Positions 39,301 to 46,959 of a DNA stretch of 64,000 nucleotides are shown piece by piece (the first letter of the stretch is position 1; each line of letters starts with the position of its first letter). The notes under the pieces were generated by a model that saw nothing but the letters and a program-made list of their open reading frames with translations, was not told the origin of the DNA and did not search any database. This stretch comes from an uncultured Candidatus Poseidoniales archaeon. GTDB lineage: Archaea; Thermoplasmatota; Poseidoniia; Poseidoniales; Poseidoniaceae. The position numbers and the translations under genes are program-made. The stretch is from the NCBI GenBank assembly GCA_905181715.1, contig CAJIYT010000009.1:1-64000 (forward strand), in the 5' to 3' direction.

Positions 39301-41686
39301 TCCTAACGGCGTTGAAGTTCATGCTGGACCAGCCTCACCCGGTGGTCAGGCGATTACAATTATCATTCAAGATTCAGTCGACCCTCCGGTCGAAATCACA
39401 CTGAATTATTGGCTTGGTTGTAAAGCTGGTACACATAACGCTTGTTCGGATAGTAATTTCAATAACTTTCCGGAGGAAATAGAATATTCTCACAAGCAAT
39501 TGACATCCCCTGAAATACAAGCAGGTGGAATAAATATCTTCCAAGGAATAATCGATGACTCTATGTTGATTCATGGGCAGATAGTGACTTTTTACGTTAC
39601 GGGAGCGGATGGGCAAGGTAACCAACTGGCCATGGGTGGTGTTTCTGTTTGTCCCGATGGCCCACCATATTGTGGTATTAGACCAGGCGAGGTAGCACCT
39701 CGTTGGAATCAAACCTTGTCGATATATACCATCAGAGAGGAATTCGATCCTTTCCTAAATGTCGATCAATCGACTATCATCGGCCATGATGATGAGAGCC
39801 CATTACACCCTGGAGTACAATACTCTGTGTTGTTGAATGTTTCAGACCGCAATGGTTGGAGTGACATCACTAAGATACAGATTTCCCTCACCGAAGATTT
39901 CGAGGATGAAACAACGAGTATCTTTGTAGAATTATCAGTTGACGCCGAGGGCCAGCCATTGATGAATCTAGTTAGTGGAGGCAATGGCTTAGCGGTTTCT
40001 AATATCTATTCACAAGCATCATTAGAACCACTAAATAACACAATAATGTATCTGGACATTAAATTTCAATTGACTTGGTCATTTCCTGAGGTTTGGGATA
40101 CCAATGGATTGGACAGAAAAGTCCCAGTTGTCCGTTTGAGTGATAGACCATGCGATGTGGAGACCACTAATCCATGTAATACATATGAAGCAGGATTGGG
40201 TAATGACCTTTGGAGCCTTGATAATGATTTCAGATTTGATCAAATGCCTGGCCACGTCAAAGCTATTGAATTACGTGACGGAACCAATCATTACAATTCT
40301 GAAGGTATTGAAACTACAATAGGTGCTGGTCTAGCAGTAAGATTCAGTGGCCGGTTACTATTCAGTGAGGATGAGACTCCTGCTCCTTCTGGCGCCTTTT
40401 CTGTCGTATTGAGTGATTATGATAACTCATGGTCTACCACGTGTGGAGACTCAGGTGGATTTAGTATAGATTTCCTAGTTCCTGAGGTTCGCAGTGGTCA
40501 CCTTGTCCTCGAAGCAACACTAGAGGATTTACCAGGTATTGCAACCTATGATGTCGAAACCAGTCCAGTATTGCGATTGGCTGTCGATGATGAAAATCCT
40601 GTGATTGCAGCAATATCGATGATGGGCAATAATCCGGGGGATGCTATTTCGATAGCAGATGCTGGATCGGTTGAGGTACTACTAGATGCTAGCGATGATT
40701 TTGGTTTCAGTGATGATGCTCCAATTTTACACTATATCATGAAAGCTGGTGATGCTGAGATTTTGCGCGGTAGTTCCCCTCTCGCTGAAAAGGTAATCAT
40801 CGATGAAGGCGAGGATGATTTCTTTTGGCGTGGGATCTTTGATTTCACCGATGACGGTGCCACTCAAATTCTACCTACTTATTCGATCGAAGTTTGGATA
40901 ACAGGTTCAGATAAGGTTGGTAACCCCTTTATCAGTTCAATGAATAATGAAGATTCTCCTTTGGCTAGTTGGCCGTTCGCCCTTTCCGGACCCGATATCT
41001 CACTGCGCAGTAGTGATTCTCTAATTGTTTGGTCAAATCCTTCGCCGATTCTCGATGAAGAGGTTCACCTCGAAATCGAGGTCGTGAATCACGGTAAGGA
41101 TGGTGTTGTCACTTTGGTTCTGCAGAAACTTATTGGCGGCAAGGACTGGTCAGAAGAAGATAGAGTTACTATCAATTCAAGTGCCGATGAAAAGATAATT
41201 ACTAGCCTCAATACCACAGCTGCTGGTGATGTTGGTACAGGACAGGTTTATCGATTATTAATTCTAGATTCAGGAGTAGAGATGGACCGTATTTCAGTCA
41301 CTCCACTGATGATTACCGAAAACGTACAACGTGATGGACAGGCTTTGGGTACTCAGCTTGGTGAATCGGGTTTATCTGTAATAATGTTCATAATCACTTT
41401 ATTTGCGGTCTCATATGCCATGTATCAGATGGTGGTTATTCGTCGGATTAGAAGAGGGGATTTGGGGATTGAGGAAGAAAATATTGACCCCCTTTCGCAT
41501 ACTGCTGAGGTCGAAACTGAAATGCAAAGTAAGGTCTTACCTGTTATCGATCAATTACCTGCTAATGGTGCTGGACAAGGAGAACCACATCTATCGGTTC
41601 CGATTCCACCTGAAGGATTGCCACCCGGCTGGACTGAGGAGCAGTGGCAACATTATGGTCACCAATACGTGCAATCACAGGGTTGA
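36356..41686 (+). CDS. giant membrane-anchored surface protein
   Basis: About 1776 residues from a GTG at 36356, chosen because GGTGG lies upstream and a signal peptide (LQLMIVLLLLAPAAPLF) then starts normally. A TTG at 36284 and an ATG at 36389 are alternatives. The extracellular part begins with SFSGGEVEKIATYQGG, includes a propeller-like region (about 180-480) and many beta-sandwich modules, and is rich in sequons. A transmembrane helix lies at about 1675-1697, then a cytosolic tail of about 80 residues ending LPPGWTEEQWQHYGHQYV. It follows the Ca-repeat gene directly and is followed by a helical protein six bases later. It may tether the secreted Ca-repeat protein. Family unknown. Confidence 0.82.
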   Translation: MVSATSFRLQLMIVLLLLAPAAPLFQQISMDVEAAGPSRHLYSFSGGEVEKIATYQGGSPDTSVVVDLPNGAKVTDVEMTLAGVSATGWSQVTVDDRAGWSAGESGAVDDRSDELSLAMSQVQQNLIPYAIDTNSLSASSSWYDNGSYAIRQPHTSNSTENRFSNQVQLSSTSFSSRSQGAVLKNHDWLFLSKWSGTNFNNVVQRLHPNNATLDTVIHLEQASCTLPPDPTFDKAYGFRDWTITDDERMFGIFTTYRYFYNNQVSEQYHRVLEFDIRNDDVWTCLNSYDVSPQYGDYSAISYDKSRDLVWIVHNSQRRIVSYDFDSGNFVRGEYMYNFQSSSSTAECGTSSSLVRGLVANNDLFYMRCMKDEYYQNRDQLKTWAISGTTNLIPQPDEKIIYSMGNGLTFDGKRLITVDCGWSTSSSSLFYREFGTGLEYFTVPAPGTTTWFGETIETDSDVLSINMKNYWSAVSQGDRVDHWVSADNGTHWQQVIANETMHLNHPGRELVWKVQLIGSTAVSWWINLEYSTSYSLTGTWLSEVLQVGTSVGKVKPVWHSSEPAGTEIELKVTNDQGNTWYDASNDVELSFPGNTASSTIQYSASLSSNNNTVTPFLTRIIFWYEEGYPDRPELDIGDDGDWNWRSLLFLNESSVVASDSSIVGDEVVLQPDLVDEFNQHIDRNGVGTSPVVIAVKASSPGRVSISNLDITYKMQTRALDVSIDGGLLVPDGVWRNMVTRVSLGDDAEEITEVSVGLENPLGKDTSYRWAIGDSCSMVDPSVNVITYDLGNCTSSIGSGGVVTLSVPILLNWSWDDQTSLEAIISLSDDSGQQVVDWTTIDLNLRIENDIELSAMQVFEDNGRALTNHNWVRGGTGIYITGQLNFEGSAYFPLPGEFDLVVMGQNVTLDGDPIGDEIELFRVGNPAFGGYNLSFTSPVESTAGGMVMAVTIDNISSLSQHSNPGYNTILLIFDGNSPLVLSADPNGVEVHAGPASPGGQAITIIIQDSVDPPVEITLNYWLGCKAGTHNACSDSNFNNFPEEIEYSHKQLTSPEIQAGGINIFQGIIDDSMLIHGQIVTFYVTGADGQGNQLAMGGVSVCPDGPPYCGIRPGEVAPRWNQTLSIYTIREEFDPFLNVDQSTIIGHDDESPLHPGVQYSVLLNVSDRNGWSDITKIQISLTEDFEDETTSIFVELSVDAEGQPLMNLVSGGNGLAVSNIYSQASLEPLNNTIMYLDIKFQLTWSFPEVWDTNGLDRKVPVVRLSDRPCDVETTNPCNTYEAGLGNDLWSLDNDFRFDQMPGHVKAIELRDGTNHYNSEGIETTIGAGLAVRFSGRLLFSEDETPAPSGAFSVVLSDYDNSWSTTCGDSGGFSIDFLVPEVRSGHLVLEATLEDLPGIATYDVETSPVLRLAVDDENPVIAAISMMGNNPGDAISIADAGSVEVLLDASDDFGFSDDAPILHYIMKAGDAEILRGSSPLAEKVIIDEGEDDFFWRGIFDFTDDGATQILPTYSIEVWITGSDKVGNPFISSMNNEDSPLASWPFALSGPDISLRSSDSLIVWSNPSPILDEEVHLEIEVVNHGKDGVVTLVLQKLIGGKDWSEEDRVTINSSADEKIITSLNTTAAGDVGTGQVYRLLILDSGVEMDRISVTPLMITENVQRDGQALGTQLGESGLSVIMFIITLFAVSYAMYQMVVIRRIRRGDLGIEEENIDPLSHTAEVETEMQSKVLPVIDQLPANGAGQGEPHLSVPIPPEGLPPGWTEEQWQHYGHQYVQSQG

Positions 41687-41692
41687 GGTATT

Positions 41693-42124
41693 ATGGCAGA
41701 ATCTTCTTTGATTACCTTACAGGAGCGCATGGTCAATCTTGTCGACCAATTGGCGATACCTTTGGTTGAATTGAGTTTGGTAATATCACGTTTTAATGGA
41801 CTAGTTCTTGGCAGATTAATGTCATTGGCAGAGGAGAACTCTGAAACCTTACCTCCTCGGATAACTCAGCAATGGAAAGTCGAAGAACAGGTTCAAAGTA
41901 GTGAATTTGAGTTTGATTTAGACAGAGTAGTCGATGTAATAGATGAGGAAAGGATGGATATTCTCACGACTTTAATCCGAGTCAGTGTTGAAGAATTAAG
42001 AATCACCTTATTTGATCTAATGATATTGTTGCGTTCCTGGGAACAGATGCTGAAAGTTCGTTTGGCCAAAGTTACCAGCCCTGGTCAACTTTTTTCACCG
42101 GTGTCAATGCCCGAAGGTTTCTGA
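41693..42124 (+). CDS. small helical cytosolic protein, unknown
   Basis: A 143-residue protein with no signal peptide or membrane helix and almost entirely helical by composition (QERMVNLVDQLAIPLVELS, DIVDEER-type acidic stretches, long Leu/Val heptads). No family is recognised. It sits six bases after the giant surface protein and ten before the lipoprotein protease, so it is translated from the same operon. A cytosolic partner for the surface protein's tail is a possible role, inferred only from position. Confidence 0.7.
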   Translation: MAESSLITLQERMVNLVDQLAIPLVELSLVISRFNGLVLGRLMSLAEENSETLPPRITQQWKVEEQVQSSEFEFDLDRVVDVIDEERMDILTTLIRVSVEELRITLFDLMILLRSWEQMLKVRLAKVTSPGQLFSPVSMPEGF

Positions 42125-42133
42125 GGTGGATAC

Positions 42134-42895
42134 ATGCGGACAATATTTATGGCAGTTTTGTTTTTTTCTGCTACTCTTGCTGGGTGTGTCGAAGATATTG
42201 CAGAAAACCATGGTGTCCCCGGTGGATTAACTCTTGCATGCTTACGTAATGATGTCTCAGCATTGGTCATCGAAATAGATTATTCAAAAGATAATCAGCC
42301 AACAAGTGATTCGATTTCGACCTTAAAATCAAGGTTGGCTTCAGTTTGTGATAAGCCGGGTGGAATCACCGTGAGTTCAACTTTGACTGATTTTACTCAT
42401 TCTGGCACATGGACTGCTGATGATGTGCGTACGTCTGGTCACGCAACTAGGGAAGCAGGTCCACTTGCACAATCAGGTGTGTTGCGTTGGCATGTAATAT
42501 TTCCTAGTGGTACCTATAATGATGATTCGGTATTGGGAGTTGCTGTAGATGCTTCAACCATTGCGATATTTCAGGATTCAGTAGATGAAGCAGAAGGTTT
42601 TCTTGGCCGACCGTCTAGAGATGATGTAGAAGAAGCAGTGCTTGTTCATGAATTTGGCCATCTACTTGGATTGGTAAACCTGGTTTACGATTCACCGTCT
42701 TCGCATGAAGATGATGGTCATAAAGGTCATTCAAATAATGAAGATTCAGTGATGCACTGGTCTATTGAGACCATTGGTATCAATCAATTTTTGACCGGTG
42801 ATATTCCCACCGATTTCGATGTGGATGACAGAGCAGATCTTGCAGGATTAGCAGATGGATCTATCCCTGCAAGAGATCAAATCCACGCTTCATAA
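42134..42895 (+). CDS. lipoprotein zinc metalloprotease (HExxH, metzincin-like)
   Basis: A 253-residue protein. A lipobox LAGC places the lipid-modified cysteine at residue 18, so it is likely anchored outside the membrane. The protease signature is VHEFGHLLGLVN, with H172, E173 and H176 and the metzincin glycine G179; a Met-turn-like SVMHW follows with M207. In classical metzincins the third ligand is His or Asp at the position held here by N182. His191, 196 or 199 in the loop SSHEDDGHKGHS may replace it. It is last in the four-gene surface operon and overlaps the convergent gene by 35 bases. A role in trimming the operon's surface proteins is inference. Confidence 0.82.
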   Translation: MRTIFMAVLFFSATLAGCVEDIAENHGVPGGLTLACLRNDVSALVIEIDYSKDNQPTSDSISTLKSRLASVCDKPGGITVSSTLTDFTHSGTWTADDVRTSGHATREAGPLAQSGVLRWHVIFPSGTYNDDSVLGVAVDASTIAIFQDSVDEAEGFLGRPSRDDVEEAVLVHEFGHLLGLVNLVYDSPSSHEDDGHKGHSNNEDSVMHWSIETIGINQFLTGDIPTDFDVDDRADLAGLADGSIPARDQIHAS

Positions 42896-43217
42896 GTCCA
42901 CTTTTTGCCGAGACGATTTTCGATGCTTCACGCCAAGCGTCAAAAATAGACCAAACCCACAATAATAGCCATAATATTACTGTCAAAGCTAGAGGGAATT
43001 GTAAGAGTGTCCAATCGAATGCCTTCTGGTGTTGGCGGTTGAAATGTTGTCCCAAGAAGAAGAATGGAATCACAGCGACAAGGGCGGCGACCAAAGGCCT
43101 CAATGTCCCCCAGAAACCAATGCCGGCAGTAATTTCTCGCCATATTTGCATTAGAATCATGCCGCTTTCAGGCTTATTTTCCTGAATCGGAACACGAATT
43201 TCAATCTCTTCAGACAT
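42861..43217 (-). CDS. small two-helix membrane protein, unknown
   Basis: A 118-residue protein from the ATG at 43215-43217; the frame is open to 43253. It has a charged N-terminal 25 residues, a hydrophobic segment WGTLRPLVAALVAVIPFFFLG, a short loop, a second segment LALTVILWLLLWVWSIF, and a basic C-terminus. No motif or family is recognised. Its 3' end overlaps the metalloprotease gene tail-to-tail by 35 bases, and it is divergent from the peptidase-Nudix gene. The composition is that of a real integral membrane protein. Confidence 0.65.
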   Translation of the reverse strand: MSEEIEIRVPIQENKPESGMILMQIWREITAGIGFWGTLRPLVAALVAVIPFFFLGQHFNRQHQKAFDWTLLQFPLALTVILWLLLWVWSIFDAWREASKIVSAKSGLMKRGFDLLQG

Positions 43218-43300
43218 CTCGCTCAACCTTGTGTAACCTTGTCGAGTAGTCAAACCTTATTGCCAAATACTCATCAAGTCCCCTGATAGAGGGGTTGTTA

Positions 43301-44248
43301 ATGCTAAGGCGAAGGGTACTCATCTGCGGGTTTGAGCCCTTTGGCCTACACGCGGAGAATATCTCCGCACAAGTTGCAGAGTCAATGGATAAAATGCATA
43401 TCGCTGATTGTGAAGTTGAAGCACAAATATTGACAGTTGACAAACCCGGTTCCCTGAGTATAGCGGAAAGGTTGCGTAAAGGCGATAGATTTGCTGGCAT
43501 TATACTAATGGGCTTAGCCGAAAATGCCGCTGCTCCTCGAATTGAAGTCTTAGCCCGTGACCTTCTTGATTTCAAAATAGCTGATAACTCCGGACGTCAA
43601 CCAAATTCACAGCCCATAACTGGTGATGGTGATTTATCAACCAGTTCAAATGCGGAACATTGGCCTTACAAGTCGTTGCATTTAGCACCGGATCTCTCCA
43701 AGGATGCAGGTGCTTTTCTCTGCAATGAACTCTACTATCGAACCTTACAGGCAATCGATGACGCCACACCATGCATTTTCCTCCATTTACCACCGGCTGA
43801 TAAATGTCCTAACCCTCAACTTCTGGTACGACAATGTGTCGAGAATATGCTTGCAGATGGTCCGGTAGATGTCTCTGCCGCAGCGATTGTGAAGGATGGT
43901 AGATTTCTTGTGGCCCGGAGGTCACTTGGCCAGAATCATGCAGGCATGTGGGAATTTCCTGGTGGTAAGTGTGAACCCGGTGAGACAATAGTCGAATGTT
44001 TACGCCGTGAGGTTTTGGAAGAACTTTCCCTGGAGATTGATGTAAGAGACCGTATTGGCATATGGCTACCTCGGTTAGAAGGATCGAATATCAGGCTCAA
44101 TGTGTATCGATGTGTTCCACTTACTCATTCAATCAAATTGACAGTTCATGATAAAGTCCTCTGGTGTCAACAGCGTGATGATTTGGCTTGGCTTGGCTCG
44201 AATGGTGACATTGCTGACGCAGTTACTCGGGTTCTCGATGCCATGTGA
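43301..44248 (+). CDS. fusion of pyroglutamyl-peptidase-like (C15) and Nudix domains
   Basis: A 315-residue two-domain protein from the ATG at 43301 (a TTG two codons earlier is also open). Residues 1-185 match peptidase family C15: FEPFG near the N-terminus, E82 in PRIEVLARD, C141 in GAFLCNELYY and H162 in FLHLPP, spaced as in pyroglutamyl peptidase I. Residues 190-315 are a Nudix domain of MutT type, with GMWEFPGGKCEPGE followed by REVLEELSLEI. All catalytic residues of both domains are present, so both may be active. Pyroglutamyl peptidase removes N-terminal pyroglutamate; MutT proteins hydrolyse oxidised or other NTPs. The pairing is unusual and its logic is not obvious. Confidence 0.88.
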   Translation: MLRRRVLICGFEPFGLHAENISAQVAESMDKMHIADCEVEAQILTVDKPGSLSIAERLRKGDRFAGIILMGLAENAAAPRIEVLARDLLDFKIADNSGRQPNSQPITGDGDLSTSSNAEHWPYKSLHLAPDLSKDAGAFLCNELYYRTLQAIDDATPCIFLHLPPADKCPNPQLLVRQCVENMLADGPVDVSAAAIVKDGRFLVARRSLGQNHAGMWEFPGGKCEPGETIVECLRREVLEELSLEIDVRDRIGIWLPRLEGSNIRLNVYRCVPLTHSIKLTVHDKVLWCQQRDDLAWLGSNGDIADAVTRVLDAM

Positions 44249-44741
44249 TGGCATCACCATCAAATCTCATCCGGAAGTCATCACCGATGTTTCTTGGAAT
44301 GCTAACACGGCCGCGATGCCATGTCGCTGCTTCTATCCAATCACTGAGGTCAGTACCGGCTAATTCAACAGTAATCACCCCACCTAGCGGAATTTCACCG
44401 GGTATTGGGAATGACACCTTGCCGACCAAAGCCGCTTGCCGGCTAAGATCAAAGGTAGTACGATTGTCGAATATGCGTCGAGACATATGGTCCATTGCAG
44501 TATCAAGGATTCGCTGTTGATGTAATTTCTCAAGGTAAGTGGCCAAACTAATCCCTTCAAAATCTATTTTGGTAGATTTCTCACTCGGGAATTCAGGTTT
44601 CTCTGGTAATTGTGTTTCAATCTCTGGAAAGATATTTTGTAGTGCTTCAAGAACTAAAACGGGATCATTTGCACCATCAATAACAGTAGTTACACGGACG
44701 CTGATACCCTCGCCAACTGCGCTCAGTCGCAAACCTGTCAC
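44223..44741 (-). CDS. COG1325 RNA-binding protein (predicted exosome-associated)
   Basis: A 172-residue protein of the archaeal COG1325/UPF0201-type RNA-binding family (Pfam RNA_binding). The family signature QRILDTAMDHMSRRI is followed by FDLSRQAALVGKVSF and PLGGVITVEL. The N-terminus ISVRVTTVIDGANDP fits the first strand of the family. Members are predicted, mainly from gene neighbourhood, to work with the archaeal exosome. The C-terminal 45 residues are an extra segment. The start is GTG at 44739-44741. It overlaps the 3' end of the Nudix fusion gene by 26 bases tail-to-tail. Confidence 0.75.
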   Translation of the reverse strand: MTGLRLSAVGEGISVRVTTVIDGANDPVLVLEALQNIFPEIETQLPEKPEFPSEKSTKIDFEGISLATYLEKLHQQRILDTAMDHMSRRIFDNRTTFDLSRQAALVGKVSFPIPGEIPLGGVITVELAGTDLSDWIEAATWHRGRVSIPRNIGDDFRMRFDGDAITWHREPE

Positions 44742-44789
44742 AGGCTTGCTTCTAGGGTCTGGTTCATCAATCTATCAGGCGGCATTGAA

Positions 44790-45836
44790 ATGTGTAGGGC
44801 CACTCCCGTGTTCGTGAGCGAGAGTGGTGATAGCTCAGATGACAATTGGTCACAGCGCCAATTATCGATAGCTACTATTCTCCCAGTGCTTGACGAGGCT
44901 GAATACATCGAAGCCTGTCTAGAGAGTTTATTGGCCCAAACCATCGAGCATCAAATCATTGTTCTTGATGGTGGTTCAAGCGACGGGACTCGCAAAATAC
45001 TTCGCAATTACGCTGGAAGAATAACCATCTTAGACAATCATGGCCGACACGTTGGTCCTGCCCGCAATCTTGCTTTGGAAAACCTTCCAGAGGATACCAC
45101 CCATTGTTTTGAGATAATTGGCCATGCCACTATTCCTACAGACCACCTTGAGAAAAGAGTAGCTGACCTTCTTGATCTTGAAACAGAATTGGATGTCAAG
45201 GTTGGAGCCATTGGGACACGGGTGCTATCGGTAGAGAATCCTGGCTTGGTAGAAGGTTGGATAGAGGACACACTTGCCTCACCTTTGGGCTCAGGAGGAG
45301 GTCAATTCGCCCAATTCAAAGGCCGTTCAAAAGCCAAAGTCCCTGCATTTGCTCTTCATAGTGTCGAAGCATTACAGGACATAGGAGGGTGGGATGAACG
45401 CTTTTTGACAAGCCAAGATTCCGACCTTTCAATGCGAATGCTCGCCGCAGGATGGCCAATATATCGTTCTGATGCCAGTTATGTGCGAATGCGTAAGCGG
45501 AGTAGTTTGCGACAATGGTGGTTGATGTGTCATCGTTATGGTTTCTGGCGAAGCAAGGTACTACTGAATCATCCTTCACGTTTTGACATTCGTGAATCAC
45601 TACCAATAATCGGCTTAATCGCTTGCATTTTGTTAGGCGAGTGGGCGATTGTTCCGTTAGTTACATACGGTGCAGTATTGTTTTTTAGTGGTGTTTTAGC
45701 TGCGTTTAACGGCGGCCGTCTAAGTAGTATAATCGGTTTGCCGATTTGTCTGTTGATACTTCATACTGCATTTTCAGTGGGTTTAGTCGATGGTATATTT
45801 CGTCGAGGTAAGGCAAGCAGAGATCGAACTCTTTAG
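44790..45836 (+). CDS. family 2 glycosyltransferase with C-terminal membrane helices
   Basis: A 348-residue GT-A enzyme. The nucleotide-binding start is SIATILPVLDEAEYIEACLE, then IIVLDGGSSDGTRKIL; GGWDERFLTSQDSDLSMRM supplies the downstream acidic and catalytic-base motifs. The usual DxD is not obvious, and FEIIGHAT lies in its place. Two or three hydrophobic segments close the protein (residues about 270-340), so it works at the inner face of the membrane. It may add sugar to a lipid carrier for AglB or to another envelope glycan; the sugar is unknown. It is divergent from the COG1325 gene. Confidence 0.87.
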   Translation: MCRATPVFVSESGDSSDDNWSQRQLSIATILPVLDEAEYIEACLESLLAQTIEHQIIVLDGGSSDGTRKILRNYAGRITILDNHGRHVGPARNLALENLPEDTTHCFEIIGHATIPTDHLEKRVADLLDLETELDVKVGAIGTRVLSVENPGLVEGWIEDTLASPLGSGGGQFAQFKGRSKAKVPAFALHSVEALQDIGGWDERFLTSQDSDLSMRMLAAGWPIYRSDASYVRMRKRSSLRQWWLMCHRYGFWRSKVLLNHPSRFDIRESLPIIGLIACILLGEWAIVPLVTYGAVLFFSGVLAAFNGGRLSSIIGLPICLLILHTAFSVGLVDGIFRRGKASRDRTL

Positions 45837-45877
45837 ACCAATACAGGCGAACATTGATGATGCTATCGTCTGACCAG

Positions 45878-45884
45878 AAGGTGA
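45878..45884 (+). promoter_or_regulatory. Shine-Dalgarno site choosing the start at 45893
   Basis: AAGGTGA lies eight bases before the ATG at 45893, which favours this ATG over the in-frame ATGs at 45854-45862. Confidence 0.55.
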
Positions 45885-45892
45885 GTGATAGC

Positions 45893-46879
45893 ATGGAGAC
45901 AAGGCCAAACACCGCGTTTGCTCTACTATTTGTACCAGTATTGGCTCTCAATGTGTTGCGTTTTGCAATCGAACCAATCGATGCAATGTTCTCCTTCTCT
46001 ACCGAATTGATGTTGATTTGCAATGGTATCGCTATCGCCTTTGGTTTCTTTCTTTACAAGAGAACTCAGATGGTACGTGACCATGAATGGCAACGAACCA
46101 AAGCTCTCAAAGCTACAAAAAAACAGTTCAAAGCAGAAGAGAGTGGAGTCTGGGAGAGAGAAGTTGACCACGGAATAGATGATAGCAATATTAGCAAAGA
46201 AGCCCTAGAAGGCACTGCTTCTCGCTTCAATCTTGAGATTAAAGAGATAGAACTCGATCGTGATGAAACCACTGAGGTTCAATTCTTAATGGATTCTGAA
46301 GCAGTGATCAATGCCACTCGTCGAGTGACAGGAAAAGATAATTTCGATGAAAAGCAAATCCAGTCTACGGTTGGAGCTACCCGTAAAACTGGCTTTATGG
46401 ATCGATTAATCGATTCGGTGATGGACCTTTTCGGCAAGGATTCACCGCGTTCAAGGCAAGCGAAGCATGCTGATATTCTAACCCAGAGGGCGATTAATGA
46501 GCCGATAATCGCCCAAAAGCCAATCGCTCCAGTACTAAGCATTGAAGGTGACGCACCAGTTGAGAATCTCGAAATCATGTCTTTAAGTGATCATGGAGAT
46601 GTAGTGCAAGAATTAAACCCCAGTTCACCGATGATGGCAGATGAGCAAAAACTGATTCATACTTCACCACAAAGTGGAGTTGTGAACTCACCTCCGGCTG
46701 CACCCTCGCACCAACAAGTGACTCAAGCTGTATCCTTTGAGCAAATGGCAATGATATCATCTACCCCTACAAGTTCACAAAGAGTTGGTCAATCCTCGGT
46801 TTCAGGGCCGTGTTGCCCCGAATGTGGCGCAAGTAGGGAACCTACTTCCAGATTCTGTGATAGTTGTGGAGCGGAGTAA
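45893..46879 (+). CDS. two-TM membrane protein with C-terminal zinc ribbon
   Basis: A 328-residue protein. Two hydrophobic helices lie near the N-terminus (about 7-26 and 35-54, ending FFLYKRTQM). A long charged cytosolic region follows, including a linker rich in Ser, Pro and Gln. The protein ends with a zinc ribbon: CCPECG, then 9 residues, then CDSCG. Such ribbons are common at the end of archaeal membrane proteins of unknown role and suggest binding to another protein or nucleic acid. No family was recognised for the middle part. The gene stands alone between the glycosyltransferase and dnaJ. Confidence 0.75.
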   Translation: METRPNTAFALLFVPVLALNVLRFAIEPIDAMFSFSTELMLICNGIAIAFGFFLYKRTQMVRDHEWQRTKALKATKKQFKAEESGVWEREVDHGIDDSNISKEALEGTASRFNLEIKEIELDRDETTEVQFLMDSEAVINATRRVTGKDNFDEKQIQSTVGATRKTGFMDRLIDSVMDLFGKDSPRSRQAKHADILTQRAINEPIIAQKPIAPVLSIEGDAPVENLEIMSLSDHGDVVQELNPSSPMMADEQKLIHTSPQSGVVNSPPAAPSHQQVTQAVSFEQMAMISSTPTSSQRVGQSSVSGPCCPECGASREPTSRFCDSCGAE

Positions 46880-46959
46880 TACCGCTTTACTTTACAATCT
46901 CTTTGGCACCAATATTGAAGAGACCCCCTCAGCAGCCATGAATCGTCGCGAGGGGTCAT

